Numbered from the stretch's first letter, positions 37,416 through 46,501 are shown. The stretch is 64,000 nt of DNA from an uncultured Croceitalea sp. (GCA_947494805.1 CANLWK010000004.1:186001-250000); one strand, 5' to 3'. Numbers and translations are program-made. Notes: generated from the letters alone by a model not told the origin.

Positions 37416-37453
37416 AAGTACCCAAATATAGGCATCATTTTTACGGCAAAAAC

Positions 37454-37483
37454 TTTCGTGATTAAAAAAAAATTGTAGATTTG
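37454..37483 (+). promoter_or_regulatory. Promoter of the 37518 gene
   Basis: A -33-like TTTC lies at 37454-37457, an 18-base spacer follows, and a perfect TAGATTTG stands at 37476-37483. The predicted transcript start is about 28 bases before the ATG. Confidence 0.55.
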
Positions 37484-37517
37484 TGAATAACCACTAAATC
37501 TAATTAACACTTATAAA

Positions 37518-38165
37518 ATGAAGACCATCTTACAAATTGTACTTTGGATTGCTTGTATAGTTTTAGGTTATTTAATCTATCAATCTGTAAACGCACCCAT
37601 TGAGTTCAACAAAGTTCGTAAAGAACGTTTCTCAGAGGTTATTACAAAGCTAAAAGACATAAGAAATGCACAAGAGGCATACAAGTCGGTAAACGGTAAA
37701 TACTCGGGAAATTTTAATAACCTCATTAAATTTGTCGATACCGGTAGTTATACCATCACGCAACAACGTGATTCTTCATTCATGAGATTTGACAAAGTTT
37801 ACCAGATCGAGTTGCAGAAAGACACCATAATCATAGATACCTTAGGTTTTGTCAAAGTAAAGGACTCTTTGTTCAAAAACGATGATAGATTTAAGAGTCT
37901 GATGGAAGTTCCTTATGCCCAAAACGGTGAGAAGTTTGAAATGAAAGCTGACATCATCGAAAAAAGTGGTTATAAAGCTCCTGTTTTTGAGGCCAAGGTC
38001 AAAAAGAGCATAATATTACATGACCAACCAAAAGATTTATTGGATAGGGAAAATGCCCACGTTAGTGTTGAAGAGGTCAACGGAACAGAAATTAAAGTTG
38101 GTTCACTTACCGATGTAAGTACCAATGGTAATTGGCCGCCAATTTATGATAGAAAAAACGAATAA
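37518..38165 (+). CDS. Membrane-anchored protein of unknown function
   Basis: This 215-residue protein has one N-terminal hydrophobic helix (about residues 4-22, ILQIVLWIACIVLGYLIYQS), then a mostly polar body predicted to face the periplasm. The stretch KLKDIRNAQEAYKSVNGKYSGNFNNLIKFV resembles the pilin-like start of type II secretion pseudopilins, in which a long helix follows a single membrane segment, but there is no prepilin cleavage site. The next gene (DUF3822) starts inside its end, with a 20-base overlap, so the two are coupled. Confidence 0.8.
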   Translation: MKTILQIVLWIACIVLGYLIYQSVNAPIEFNKVRKERFSEVITKLKDIRNAQEAYKSVNGKYSGNFNNLIKFVDTGSYTITQQRDSSFMRFDKVYQIELQKDTIIIDTLGFVKVKDSLFKNDDRFKSLMEVPYAQNGEKFEMKADIIEKSGYKAPVFEAKVKKSIILHDQPKDLLDRENAHVSVEEVNGTEIKVGSLTDVSTNGNWPPIYDRKNE

Positions 38166-38979
38166 AGAAGAAACTTCCCTAGAAGTTGAATCATATAAAA
38201 AGTTGTCCATTCAAGTAAGCTTGAATGGACTTTCTTTTTTTGTGTTGGATACAATTACCAATGAAGTGGTACTGTTTGACCGGGTACTCTTCAAAACATC
38301 TTCTACCCCATATTTGGCCCAAAAAGAACTCAAACAGTTGTTTAAAAAGCATAAGCTGGTCAGTCTGGGTTTTTCAGAAGTTACGGTTGTACACAAGAAT
38401 GAAATGTTCGCACTAGTACCAAAGGCTCTTTTTGAAGCTGAAGAGTTGGCCAACTATTTGAAATTTAACACAAAACTGCTTGCCAATGACCATATTGAGT
38501 ATGATGAACTTACCAATTTAGATATTGTTTGCGTTTATGTGCCTTTTACAAATATCAATAATTTCGTATTCGAACAACTAGGTGAATTTGAATTTAGGCA
38601 CAATAGTATAGCTTTTCTTCAAACAATCTTAAAACAGAAAATCGGTTCCAAGCAAGTCTGTTTTGTACATAAAACCGACCACAGTTTTGAACTTGCCGTT
38701 TTTGAACAAAAGAAATTGGTACTTTACAATCAGTTTGAGTACAAAACCAAAGAAGATTTTCTTTATTATATATTGTTCACCTATGAACAGCTCAAACTTG
38801 ATGTCGAAAGTGTAAAACTGAAGCTGTTTGGCCAAATAGAAGAAGGCGATACTTATTATGACATCTGCTATCAATATATTAAGAAAGTAAATGTTTTTGA
38901 GCCCATGTATGACAATATTAGTGCTTTGAACATTGTAGAAGACAAGTCTATTGATCTTACCTTATTGAATTCGTTGTAG
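38146..38979 (+). CDS. DUF3822-family protein
   Basis: This 277-residue cytoplasmic protein of the DUF3822 family has an ASKHA-like look: LSIQVSLNGLSFFVLDTITNEVVLF at the start and CFVHKTDHSFELAVFEQKKLVLYNQF near residue 180. In Bacteroidetes this gene is usually placed directly before rsmD, as here, where stop and start share one base. I take the ATG at 38146 (MIEKTNKEETSLEV) over the longer frame from 38125. The role is unknown; the linkage suggests something related to ribosome or RNA processing, which is inference. Confidence 0.88.
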   Translation: MIEKTNKEETSLEVESYKKLSIQVSLNGLSFFVLDTITNEVVLFDRVLFKTSSTPYLAQKELKQLFKKHKLVSLGFSEVTVVHKNEMFALVPKALFEAEELANYLKFNTKLLANDHIEYDELTNLDIVCVYVPFTNINNFVFEQLGEFEFRHNSIAFLQTILKQKIGSKQVCFVHKTDHSFELAVFEQKKLVLYNQFEYKTKEDFLYYILFTYEQLKLDVESVKLKLFGQIEEGDTYYDICYQYIKKVNVFEPMYDNISALNIVEDKSIDLTLLNSL

Positions 38980-39515
38980 TGCGAATTGTGTCAGGAAAAC
39001 ATAAGGGAAAACGAATTATAGCACCGAAAAAGCTTCCGGTTAGGCCTACTACCGATATGGCCAAAGAAGCACTTTTCAACATTTTGAACAATCAGTACTA
39101 CTTTGAAGATTTGTCCATTTTAGACCTGTTTTCAGGTACGGGAAACATCAGTTATGAGTTTGCCTCAAGAGGAGCTCATAACATCACGTCGGTCGATGGC
39201 AATATTGGTTGTGTGCGCTTTATTGCAAAAACGGCCAAAGAGCTTGAGTATCAAATTTCTGTGATCAAAAGTGATGTCTTTCAGTTCCTGAAAAAACACC
39301 TAGAACAATATGACGTTATTTTTGCCGATCCACCTTATGATTTTAACCTTGAAAAATTTACATCCATAGCTGATTTGATTTTTGAGCAACAATTACTTAC
39401 TGATGATGGTGTATTGATTATTGAACACTCAGAACAGACCGATTTAAGTGGACATCAAAGATTTACAGAAAGCCGAAAATATGGTGGCAACTTATTCAGC
39501 TTCTTTGAGAACTAG
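38979..39515 (+). CDS. rsmD: 16S rRNA (guanine(966)-N(2))-methyltransferase
   Basis: This 178-residue SAM-dependent methyltransferase modifies G966 of 16S rRNA. It shows MRIVSGKHKGKRI, RPTTDMAKEALFNIL, the SAM-binding ILDLFSGTGNISYEFASRG, and the catalytic DPPYDF. The start is a GTG at 38979 whose first base is the last base of the DUF3822 stop codon. No separate coaD follows. Confidence 0.95.
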   Translation: MRIVSGKHKGKRIIAPKKLPVRPTTDMAKEALFNILNNQYYFEDLSILDLFSGTGNISYEFASRGAHNITSVDGNIGCVRFIAKTAKELEYQISVIKSDVFQFLKKHLEQYDVIFADPPYDFNLEKFTSIADLIFEQQLLTDDGVLIIEHSEQTDLSGHQRFTESRKYGGNLFSFFEN

Positions 39516-39592
39516 CAAAGCATTCTTGTTCACAAAGTTGACCACACTATTGCCCATGGTTTTTCGTTATGACTTTAAGAAAAATACCTTTC

Positions 39593-40159
39593 ATGAAAAT
39601 CCTAAAGTTACTTATCGCCCTATGTTTGATTGTTTCCATCACCTCTTGTAGTAAAGATGATAATGGTACCACACCTGCAGATGCCCAGTCCATAATCGGG
39701 ACATGGTCTTTGAACATGCTTCAAGCGGACATTGATTTATCAGGTACTTTTAACAGTATTCCATTTCAAGGCACGGCCAGAAGTGTTGGTGAGAACTTTG
39801 ATTACACCATCACCTTCACCGAAACGAACTATACTTCCCAGGGCAGCTATGATATTGTCACCACTGGAACGGTCAATGGCATACCCCTTGATGAAGATAG
39901 ACAAACAATTGTCGAAGAAGCTTCAACGAATACTTACAGTTTTAATAATGGTTCCATTGAATTTGATGCCAATGCCTTTGAGTTTGAATCACAGGATATT
40001 AGTTTCTCTGATCCCTCTGATCTACAAGAATACGATGTTGCTTTTGATTCCAACGGCAACTTGATCATGACACAGGTTATAGAGACTACCGTTGAACAAG
40101 ATGGTATACCAATTACCACATCTGTGGATGCTAGAATAGTTTTAAGTCCGGTTCAATAA
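39593..40159 (+). CDS. Lipoprotein, lipocalin-like
   Basis: This 188-residue lipoprotein has the lipobox SITSC then SKDDNG. The mature part begins SIIGTWSLNMLQADIDLSG and continues with alternating beta-type segments (YTITFTETNYTSQGSYDI, TYSFNNGSIEFDANAFEF), the pattern of lipocalin-like single-domain lipoproteins of this phylum. The open frame begins at 39569; the ATG at 39593 opens the signal peptide. It ends at a bidirectional terminator shared with rnpB. Confidence 0.82.
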   Translation: MKILKLLIALCLIVSITSCSKDDNGTTPADAQSIIGTWSLNMLQADIDLSGTFNSIPFQGTARSVGENFDYTITFTETNYTSQGSYDIVTTGTVNGIPLDEDRQTIVEEASTNTYSFNNGSIEFDANAFEFESQDISFSDPSDLQEYDVAFDSNGNLIMTQVIETTVEQDGIPITTSVDARIVLSPVQ

Positions 40160-40182
40160 CGATTAGGTCTGAAAAAAGATAC

Positions 40183-40208
40183 AAAGCCGAACCATATGGT
40201 TCGGCTTT
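40183..40208. terminator. Bidirectional terminator between the lipoprotein gene and rnpB
   Basis: A 26-base perfect palindrome, arms AAAGCCGAACCAT and ATGGTTCGGCTTT, separates two convergent transcripts. T-rich sequence follows on both strands (TTTGTATCTTTTTT on the minus strand). Confidence 0.8.
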
Positions 40209-40212
40209 GTTA

Positions 40213-40556
40213 TTTTATGGCAGGCCATAAGCCGGATTTTGTAACCGCCAATGGCGGGTCCTTATCATTTATCTAGATTTTTGATTGCTCAAAAACTCGA
40301 ACCGCCTACCCTCCAGCTCGGGCGTGCTACCCTCTCCCAATAGGTATCGGGACACTGGTTTACATGGCGTTTCACCGCATAGAGTTTACCTGATTTCACT
40401 ACAGCCGAACTGTACTTGCTTTCTGTTGCACTTGTCCGTTCTACTCCAATAAAAACTGGAATAAATGACGGGTGTTACCCGCTATGCCGCACTATGGTGT
40501 CCGGACTTTCCTCCCCGAAAGCTATCGGGGCGATAAGGTAGCCTGCCTGGCAAAGT
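40213..40556 (-). ncRNA. rnpB: RNase P RNA, bacterial type A
   Basis: On the minus strand this is the catalytic RNA of RNase P, which matures tRNA 5' ends. The universal core GAGGAAAGTCCGGAC lies at about 40501-40515, followed by ACCATAGTGCGGCAT and GGGTAACACCCG. The paired ends form helix P1: GGCAGGC near 40541-40547 and GCCTGCC near 40219-40225. Other conserved pieces are the GATAAATGATAAGGACC region at the far end and AAAATCCGGCTTAT just before the 3' helix. Exact ends are estimated. It is divergent from dnaX. Confidence 0.93.
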
Positions 40557-40558
40557 TA
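40551..40558 (-). promoter_or_regulatory. -7 element for rnpB
   Basis: TAACTTTG on the minus strand matches TAnnTTTG exactly and would start the RNA close to the P1 helix. It marks the 5' edge of rnpB as near 40546-40550, with no good -33 box. Confidence 0.4.
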
Positions 40559-40624
40559 CTTCAATTTGTTAATAAAAAAACAGACTACCCAACAACAATG
40601 TTCTAACATCCATTTCGCTATTTT

Positions 40625-40632
40625 TATATTTG
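40625..40632 (+). promoter_or_regulatory. -7 element of dnaX
   Basis: TATATTTG is a perfect TAnnTTTG, 22 bases before the TTG start of dnaX. No good -33 box is visible. Confidence 0.5.
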
Positions 40633-40654
40633 TAAAGATTCAAAATTACCATAT

Positions 40655-42418
40655 TTGGAACCATTTGTTGTATCTGCCAGAAAATACCGCCCACAAACCT
40701 TTAAAGATGTTGTAGGGCAGCAGGCCATCACCGATACCTTAGAGAATGCCATTGCCAACAATCACCTGGCGCAGGCTTTACTCTTTTGCGGTCCACGTGG
40801 GGTAGGCAAGACAACATGTGCCCGTATATTAGCAAAAAAAATCAACCAAGACGGTAATGAACGTGAAGATGAAGATTTTGCCTTCAACATTTTTGAATTG
40901 GATGCAGCTTCTAACAATTCGGTCGACGATATTCGAAGTTTGACCGACCAAGTACGTATTCCCCCACAAGTAGGTAAGTACAAGGTATATATCATTGATG
41001 AGGTCCACATGCTATCACAATCAGCTTTCAATGCTTTTTTAAAGACATTGGAAGAACCGCCAAAGCATGCCATTTTTATACTCGCAACCACTGAAAAGCA
41101 TAAGATAATACCAACCATTCTATCAAGATGCCAAATTTTTGACTTTAAAAGAATAACGGTAAAGGATGCAGCCAATTACTTAAAGTATATTGCGGATGAG
41201 CAGGGTATCACCGCTGAAGACGATGCCTTGCATATTATTGCCCAAAAAGCCGATGGTGCCATGAGAGATGCGCTGTCCATATTCGATAGGGTCGTAAGTT
41301 TTTCTGGTAAAAACCTAACAAGACGAGCTGTTACCGAAAATTTGAATGTATTGGACTATGATACATTTTTTACTACGACCGACCTTGTTCTTGAGAATAA
41401 GATTCCTGAACTTTTGCTGTTGTTCAACGATACACTTGCCTTAGGTTTTGATGGTCATCATTTTGTAACGGGTCTTGCATCACATTTCAGGGATTTAATG
41501 GTCTGCCAACACCAATCGACCATCACCTTATTAGAAGTTGGTGAAAATGCGAAGGCCAAATACGCGGCACAGTCCAAACTGACTTCAAGAGACTTTCTAT
41601 TAAAGGCTCTTGACACTACAAATGATTGTGATTTAAAGTACAGAACCAGTAAAAACCAGCGTTTATTGGTCGAACTTACACTGATGAAGCTGGCCTCAAT
41701 TACCTTTGAAGCAGAAAAAAAAAAGTCTGATTACCTAATACCTGCCACACATTTTAGAAACCAGCCATTTACCAAAGCTCCAACATATTCTATTACGGAA
41801 GAAACCAATGGTGGCAAAACCAAGGCTGAGAACCATCAAATAGGCAAGTTCAGCGAAGAATCGCTTAAGACCAACACAGCGGTTACCACTGAAACACCTA
41901 TTTTAAAAAAGGAAGAAAAGAAGGAGCCAGTAAAAAATGAACTTAACAGTCGTCCCAAAAGAGTGTCAGGACTTTCGATTTCTAGTCTAAAGGCCAAAAA
42001 GGACCATCAGAACAACAAATCTGCCCCCATAAAGGAAGAGGATTTACCTAAAACCGCTTTCACCGAAGTGCAAATGCAAACCTTATGGAACGAATTTGTT
42101 AAAAAACTGGATTCCAAAGGAAAAAAAATATTGGCCGCCAATCTTCAGGCCGATGTTCCCAAACTGTTGGAGGATACAACTACCATCTCGATTGAACTAC
42201 CTAATTCTACCATGAAGAAGGAAGTAGAACGAGAACAAAGCTTAATGTTGAATTTCTTAAAAGAGAAATTACAGAACTATGACATTACACTTCAGATAAC
42301 GGTCAATGAGGCGCATGCAAAGAAGTTTGCCTTTACACCTGAAGAGAAATATGAAAAGCTTCGAGAAAAGAACCCGGCCATCGATTTATTGCGAAAAGAG
42401 TTTGATTTAGATATCTAA
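40655..42418 (+). CDS. dnaX: DNA polymerase III subunit gamma/tau
   Basis: This 587-residue clamp-loader ATPase opens and loads the sliding clamp. Motifs are Walker A GPRGVGKTTCARIL (about residue 45), DEVHMLSQSAFNAFLKTLEEPP with Walker B, and sensor SRC in PTILSRCQIFDF. The four-Cys zinc module normally found after Walker A is missing; AKKINQDGNEREDEDFAFN takes its place. The region beyond about residue 360 is Lys/Glu-rich and less conserved, like the tau tail. The start is a TTG that gives the family-typical EPFVVSARKYRPQTF. It converges with the TMEM220-type gene, overlapping it by four bases. Confidence 0.95.
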   Translation: MEPFVVSARKYRPQTFKDVVGQQAITDTLENAIANNHLAQALLFCGPRGVGKTTCARILAKKINQDGNEREDEDFAFNIFELDAASNNSVDDIRSLTDQVRIPPQVGKYKVYIIDEVHMLSQSAFNAFLKTLEEPPKHAIFILATTEKHKIIPTILSRCQIFDFKRITVKDAANYLKYIADEQGITAEDDALHIIAQKADGAMRDALSIFDRVVSFSGKNLTRRAVTENLNVLDYDTFFTTTDLVLENKIPELLLLFNDTLALGFDGHHFVTGLASHFRDLMVCQHQSTITLLEVGENAKAKYAAQSKLTSRDFLLKALDTTNDCDLKYRTSKNQRLLVELTLMKLASITFEAEKKKSDYLIPATHFRNQPFTKAPTYSITEETNGGKTKAENHQIGKFSEESLKTNTAVTTETPILKKEEKKEPVKNELNSRPKRVSGLSISSLKAKKDHQNNKSAPIKEEDLPKTAFTEVQMQTLWNEFVKKLDSKGKKILAANLQADVPKLLEDTTTISIELPNSTMKKEVEREQSLMLNFLKEKLQNYDITLQITVNEAHAKKFAFTPEEKYEKLREKNPAIDLLRKEFDLDI

Positions 42419-42768
42419 GCTTTTTTACGCGTTAAGAGGCCCAAAGCATAAACAGCCATAACAACACCAGCAATCAACAAACCTAGTGCCTCTCTGCCAC
42501 GTTCAATATTGACTATATCGCCTTCACCTATGGTTACACCCTCAAACTTTTCTGGCCATGTAAAAACTGTTAGGCCAATGTAGAATACTGATAGAACAAT
42601 TGCCCACGTTAAACGAAGTTGATCAAAAGCAAACAATATAGACGCCAATGCGGCCATGCCATAAATCGCATACCACTTCACCGCGTCCGGGTCATTATAT
42701 TGCACTACAGCGGCATAAATGAATAGTGCAGAAAAGATAAAGGCCAGTACTTTTAGAAATTTGTTCAT
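42415..42768 (-). CDS. TMEM220-family membrane protein
   Basis: This 117-residue protein has about four hydrophobic segments and the TMEM220 pattern FSALFIYAAVVQYNDPDAVKWYAIYGMAALASI, where QYNDPDAxxW is the recognisable core. No biochemical function is known to me. Its start overlaps the eboF stop by four bases, so it is translated as the last gene of the ebo operon. Its stop overlaps the end of dnaX on the other strand. Confidence 0.85.
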   Translation of the reverse strand: MNKFLKVLAFIFSALFIYAAVVQYNDPDAVKWYAIYGMAALASILFAFDQLRLTWAIVLSVFYIGLTVFTWPEKFEGVTIGEGDIVNIERGREALGLLIAGVVMAVYALGLLTRKKA

Positions 42769-44144
42769 GATAGTTGGTTGATATGTTGTTCTAAAATATG
42801 AAATACTTCAATAGCTTCAATTTCTTTTTCCTCTTGATAGCTATTGTTATTGGATATGAGTATAGGATAGTCTTTAACGCTTTCTGGAATTCTACCATGG
42901 GAACCTTTGATAAGTCTAGCGTCCAACGGTATGATGTCAAGTACTGTTCTAAAGCCTAATTTCTTTTTCAAAAGCTTCCAAATTACTTTTAACATGACCA
43001 TTTTGTCCTTAGGATCAGTAAACATTTCCACTGGATCATATCCTGGTTTCTTGTGAATATCGACCATACGTGCAAAGTCTGGAGCTTTTTTATCATCATT
43101 CCAAAAGTAGTACGTAAACCAAGAGTTTTTATCGGCAATAGCAATCAAGTCACCACTTCGTTCATGGTTCAAATGAACTTGATTCAATTCAGTTTTTTGA
43201 AAAACCTGTTCCACACCATTCACATTTGCGATAAGTGACTTGATGGTTTCCAATTCAGATTTATCCTTAACATAAATATGACAGACTTGATGATCCGCTA
43301 CGGCAAAAGCCTTACTTGCACCTGCATCCAATAGTTCCAGTCCGCGTTCTTCTCGAATCTGGATGTAGCCATTTTCTCTTAATAATCTATTCAGGTGAAT
43401 GGGTCTATGTACATCGGTGATGCCATATTCAGAAAGAAGTACTACATTGGCATTCTGCGATTCATAATGGTCTGCTAAATCTTTTACTACGGCATCTATT
43501 TCATTTAAGTCTTTGGAGATGATGGAAAAATCATGTCCATACCGTTGAAGGTTGTAATCTAAATGCGGCAGGTATACTAAAGTCAGTGTAGGGTCATACA
43601 GCTTATCGGTCTCCATGGCTGCGTCGGCAATCCATCTACTGGATTTTATGGATGTTTTTGGACCCCAAAAATTGAATAGCGGAAATCTCCCCAAGCTGTC
43701 TTGCAAAGTATCCCGAAGTTTCGCAGGATGCGAATATACATCGGGAATTTTACGGCCATCAGCCAAATAATTGGGCCTTGGAGTGACACTATAATCAACC
43801 GATGAATACATATTGTACCACCAGAATAAATTCGCACAAGTAAAGTCTTTATCCTGTTCTTTGAGCTTTTCCCATATTTTGGGCGCTTGCACCAGTTTAT
43901 TTGACTGCCGCCAAAACTTTACCTCGCATTCTTCTTTAAAATACCAACCATTACCCACTATACCGTGGTCTTCGGGCCATTTACCAGTCAAATAAGTAGA
44001 TTGCGCCGTACAAGTTACTGCTGGAAGCACGGGCTTGATATAGTTGGTGGTTCCTTTTTCCAAAAAAGTCTGTATAAACGGTGTATGCTCTCCTATCAAT
44101 CGTTCTGTTAATCCTACAATATTGATTACAACTGTCTTTTTCAT
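42765..44144 (-). CDS. eboF: EboF-type alkaline phosphatase superfamily protein
   Basis: This 459-residue protein has the fold signature of nucleotide pyrophosphatase/phosphodiesterases. The nucleophile Thr region is PAVTCTAQSTYLTGKWPEDHGIVGN (shown here as a family motif; key residues Thr, Gly-Lys-Trp, His-Gly-Ile near 42-66). The expected metal ligands are mostly gone: the N-terminal Asp-Gly becomes Val-Gly in INIVGL, the Asp-x3-His pair keeps only Asp in LPHLDYNLQ, Ser-Asp-His becomes SEYGI, and His-Gly-Tyr becomes PGYDP. It lies one base after eboE. It may be a non-catalytic or altered member; this pattern may be general for EboF. Confidence 0.88.
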   Translation of the reverse strand: MKKTVVINIVGLTERLIGEHTPFIQTFLEKGTTNYIKPVLPAVTCTAQSTYLTGKWPEDHGIVGNGWYFKEECEVKFWRQSNKLVQAPKIWEKLKEQDKDFTCANLFWWYNMYSSVDYSVTPRPNYLADGRKIPDVYSHPAKLRDTLQDSLGRFPLFNFWGPKTSIKSSRWIADAAMETDKLYDPTLTLVYLPHLDYNLQRYGHDFSIISKDLNEIDAVVKDLADHYESQNANVVLLSEYGITDVHRPIHLNRLLRENGYIQIREERGLELLDAGASKAFAVADHQVCHIYVKDKSELETIKSLIANVNGVEQVFQKTELNQVHLNHERSGDLIAIADKNSWFTYYFWNDDKKAPDFARMVDIHKKPGYDPVEMFTDPKDKMVMLKVIWKLLKKKLGFRTVLDIIPLDARLIKGSHGRIPESVKDYPILISNNNSYQEEKEIEAIEVFHILEQHINQLS

Positions 44145-44145
44145 A

Positions 44146-45339
44146 TTATAGGCGTTCTTTCAACCAATTCAGTTCTCTAACTATGGACTGTGAAATATCC
44201 AGCTTCAACTCTGATGGCAAAACGTCCCAGGTGTAAGTTTCTACTTCAAGGTGTTCACAGACCCTGTTTTTCTTCAAATAGACAAGCACATTTAAAATCT
44301 GATCTTGGGTAGAATATAAGGGCAAGAATTGCTCTAAGAATATCGGTACATGAAAATGTGCCCTGAGCTCATCAGTTTGTATTTTACTATTTATAACTTC
44401 TGGCAAATCTGAATAGGTTTTAACGCCATCTTCGACCAAAGCTGTTACTTGGTGCAGATATGTTGGTTCGTTAAACCTCTTTAGATAGTTCCAAATGGTT
44501 TCGTTTTCAATATCCCCAAAAAGTATTTTTAATGCAGCGCTTACTTGTATTTTCCCAACGATAATGTCATTGGTCAAAAACCTCGAAAAGGTATCTTCGG
44601 GGGGTTCATACGCCAAAGAAAAGTGACAAATATCGTAGCAGACAGTGAGATATCTTTTAATCAATCTTTCTGCTTCCTCAAGACCTAAACCAAGCTCAAG
44701 GCTCAGTTTTTCTAGTCCAATAGGGACCAAATAGTCCTTATAATACAATATGACTTCATGACTATTCTCTAAAACTCCATCCGGTTCAGGCTCAATATCA
44801 AGATGTAAATATTTACCTGTTCGTCTTTCTATTTCGTATAGCTGTATCGCCACCGTTAACATCTGTTCCGCACCTATTTGTTTAGCTTCTTCCAGCGCTT
44901 TTTCATTCTTAAACCAATGTTTGTAAGAAATGGGTGATGTTGAGATTCCACCATTAATTCCATCGGGTAAGAGATAAGCCAATTGCTGAAACAAACGCTT
45001 GGTATACTCAAGACGTTCGGTAGTTGTCCAATCAGGACTATGCACATTTTCTTTAACCGATTCTCCATGAAAATTACCATAGGGAAATCCATTCATGGTA
45101 AAGACGTACACTTCATTGATTTCAAGCCATTGTTTGAATTCTTCAAGGTTATGGCCAAAGCCCAATTCTTTACTTGCTGTATTTGATAAACGGAGTCCCA
45201 AACCAAACCGGCGATTGTCGGAAACCTGCTTTTTCACCAGGGGTACATACCTTTTTAAGTTGTCAAAAGTAACCTGCCAATTCTCACCCGGATGTATATT
45301 GGTGCAATATGTTAAATGGTAATTATCAGCAACAAGCAT
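44146..45339 (-). CDS. eboE: EboE, xylose isomerase-like TIM-barrel protein
   Basis: This 397-residue protein of the ebo cluster starts MLVADNYHLTYCTNIHPGENW. TIM-barrel metal-site phrases are retained: YLHLDIEPEPDG, with Glu, and VCYDICHFSLAYE, with Asp and His, as in sugar isomerases and endonuclease IV-like enzymes. It is annotated in databases as the metabolite-traffic protein EboE; no reaction has been demonstrated as far as I know. It is one base after eboD and one base before eboF, so the three are translated in tight succession. Confidence 0.92.
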   Translation of the reverse strand: MLVADNYHLTYCTNIHPGENWQVTFDNLKRYVPLVKKQVSDNRRFGLGLRLSNTASKELGFGHNLEEFKQWLEINEVYVFTMNGFPYGNFHGESVKENVHSPDWTTTERLEYTKRLFQQLAYLLPDGINGGISTSPISYKHWFKNEKALEEAKQIGAEQMLTVAIQLYEIERRTGKYLHLDIEPEPDGVLENSHEVILYYKDYLVPIGLEKLSLELGLGLEEAERLIKRYLTVCYDICHFSLAYEPPEDTFSRFLTNDIIVGKIQVSAALKILFGDIENETIWNYLKRFNEPTYLHQVTALVEDGVKTYSDLPEVINSKIQTDELRAHFHVPIFLEQFLPLYSTQDQILNVLVYLKKNRVCEHLEVETYTWDVLPSELKLDISQSIVRELNWLKERL

Positions 45340-45340
45340 A

Positions 45341-46501
45341 CTAGAGCGTTATTTGTTCTTTAGAGGACCTCAAAGCGATTGCTCTTCTCATCTTATCTTC
45401 TTCAACCTGATGCACGTCAAGTTTCTTTCCAATTTTTGAAATCAATGTAATGGTCAGTTCACCCCCCAAATGTTCCCTAAATTCTTCAATTCCCTGCAAT
45501 AAATCAGTTGTAGTATTTGTATCAATTGGCATTACCAAATCAAAGCCTATGTTATCAAAGACCTTTAATATGCGATTTAAGGTCTGCTCATCAATGAGAC
45601 CAATTAAATGGGCATAGGTAATATCCAGCGCTATTCCCATGGCGACAGCTTCACCATGTCGTAATTTATAATTTGTCAACTGCTCTAGTTTATGGGCAGC
45701 CCAATGACCAAAATCCAAAGGTCTGGAAGAGCCACTTTCAAATGGATCTCCTCCTTGGCTAATATGCTGCATGTGTATTTCTGCGCATCGATGAATCAAT
45801 GGCCCCATGGCATTCATATCTCTTGTGGCCAAACGTGTGGCATTGTCTTCAATGAAGTAAAAAAAGGTTTCATCTTTTATCAACGCAACTTTAATTGCTT
45901 CGGCTATTCCAGAAATCCAGTCACGTTGTTCAAGTGTCTTTAAAAAATCAAAATCATTGATAATAGCATAGGGTAAGGCAAATGTGCCTATAAAATTTTT
46001 CTTTCCGAAGGCATTTATACCATTCTTAACACCCACACCAGCATCGTTTTGAGCTAGTACCGTCGTGGGCACCCGTATCAATTTCACCCCGCGATGAGCT
46101 GTTGCAGCAGCGTACCCGACCATATCAATTAACGCACCTCCGCCGATAACGACAACAAAAGAATGTCGACAAATATTCTTTTCGTTAATGCCATTCCATA
46201 TGCGCTCAACATTGGCAGACTGATTTTTACTCTGTTCTCCCCCTTTGATTACTATAACTTCTCGTATGTCAATCTGTTCTTTATATGTTGAGCAATATCC
46301 TTCTATAGATGTCAACAACGTTGAATTCAACTTGACAATCGCATCATCCAAAACAAAAATTATTTTTACCTGTTTATCAGCTTGGTAGTCTTTGATAAGA
46401 TCTACAAATAGCGGATTAGAAGTTTCAAAAAGACCTCTTGTAAAGAACAACTCATAGCTATAATTCACAGAAAATTTTTGAGATATCGTTGAGAGATTCA
46501 T
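45341..46501 (-). CDS. eboD: EboD, 3-dehydroquinate synthase-like sugar-phosphate cyclase
   Basis: This 386-residue member of the sugar-phosphate cyclase superfamily has NAD-binding GGEQSKN and VVIGGGALIDMVGYAAATAHRG. The three metal ligands are seen as Glu in GIAEAIKVAL (about 200), His in DFGHWAAHKLE (about 265) and His in LRHGEAVAMGI (about 283). The active site thus looks intact. The substrate is probably not the shikimate precursor, because the gene is embedded in the ebo operon and the sequence departs from AroB; its true sugar phosphate is unknown. Confidence 0.9.
   Translation of the reverse strand: MNLSTISQKFSVNYSYELFFTRGLFETSNPLFVDLIKDYQADKQVKIIFVLDDAIVKLNSTLLTSIEGYCSTYKEQIDIREVIVIKGGEQSKNQSANVERIWNGINEKNICRHSFVVVIGGGALIDMVGYAAATAHRGVKLIRVPTTVLAQNDAGVGVKNGINAFGKKNFIGTFALPYAIINDFDFLKTLEQRDWISGIAEAIKVALIKDETFFYFIEDNATRLATRDMNAMGPLIHRCAEIHMQHISQGGDPFESGSSRPLDFGHWAAHKLEQLTNYKLRHGEAVAMGIALDITYAHLIGLIDEQTLNRILKVFDNIGFDLVMPIDTNTTTDLLQGIEEFREHLGGELTITLISKIGKKLDVHQVEEDKMRRAIALRSSKEQITL

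Noticed and set aside
40183-40208. Operator palindrome for a regulator
   Set aside because: It lies between two convergent transcript ends and has T-rich flanks, so a bidirectional terminator explains it better.
45341-46501. Shikimate-pathway AroB
   Set aside because: Metal ligands are kept, but sequence and ebo context indicate a different sugar-phosphate cyclase branch.
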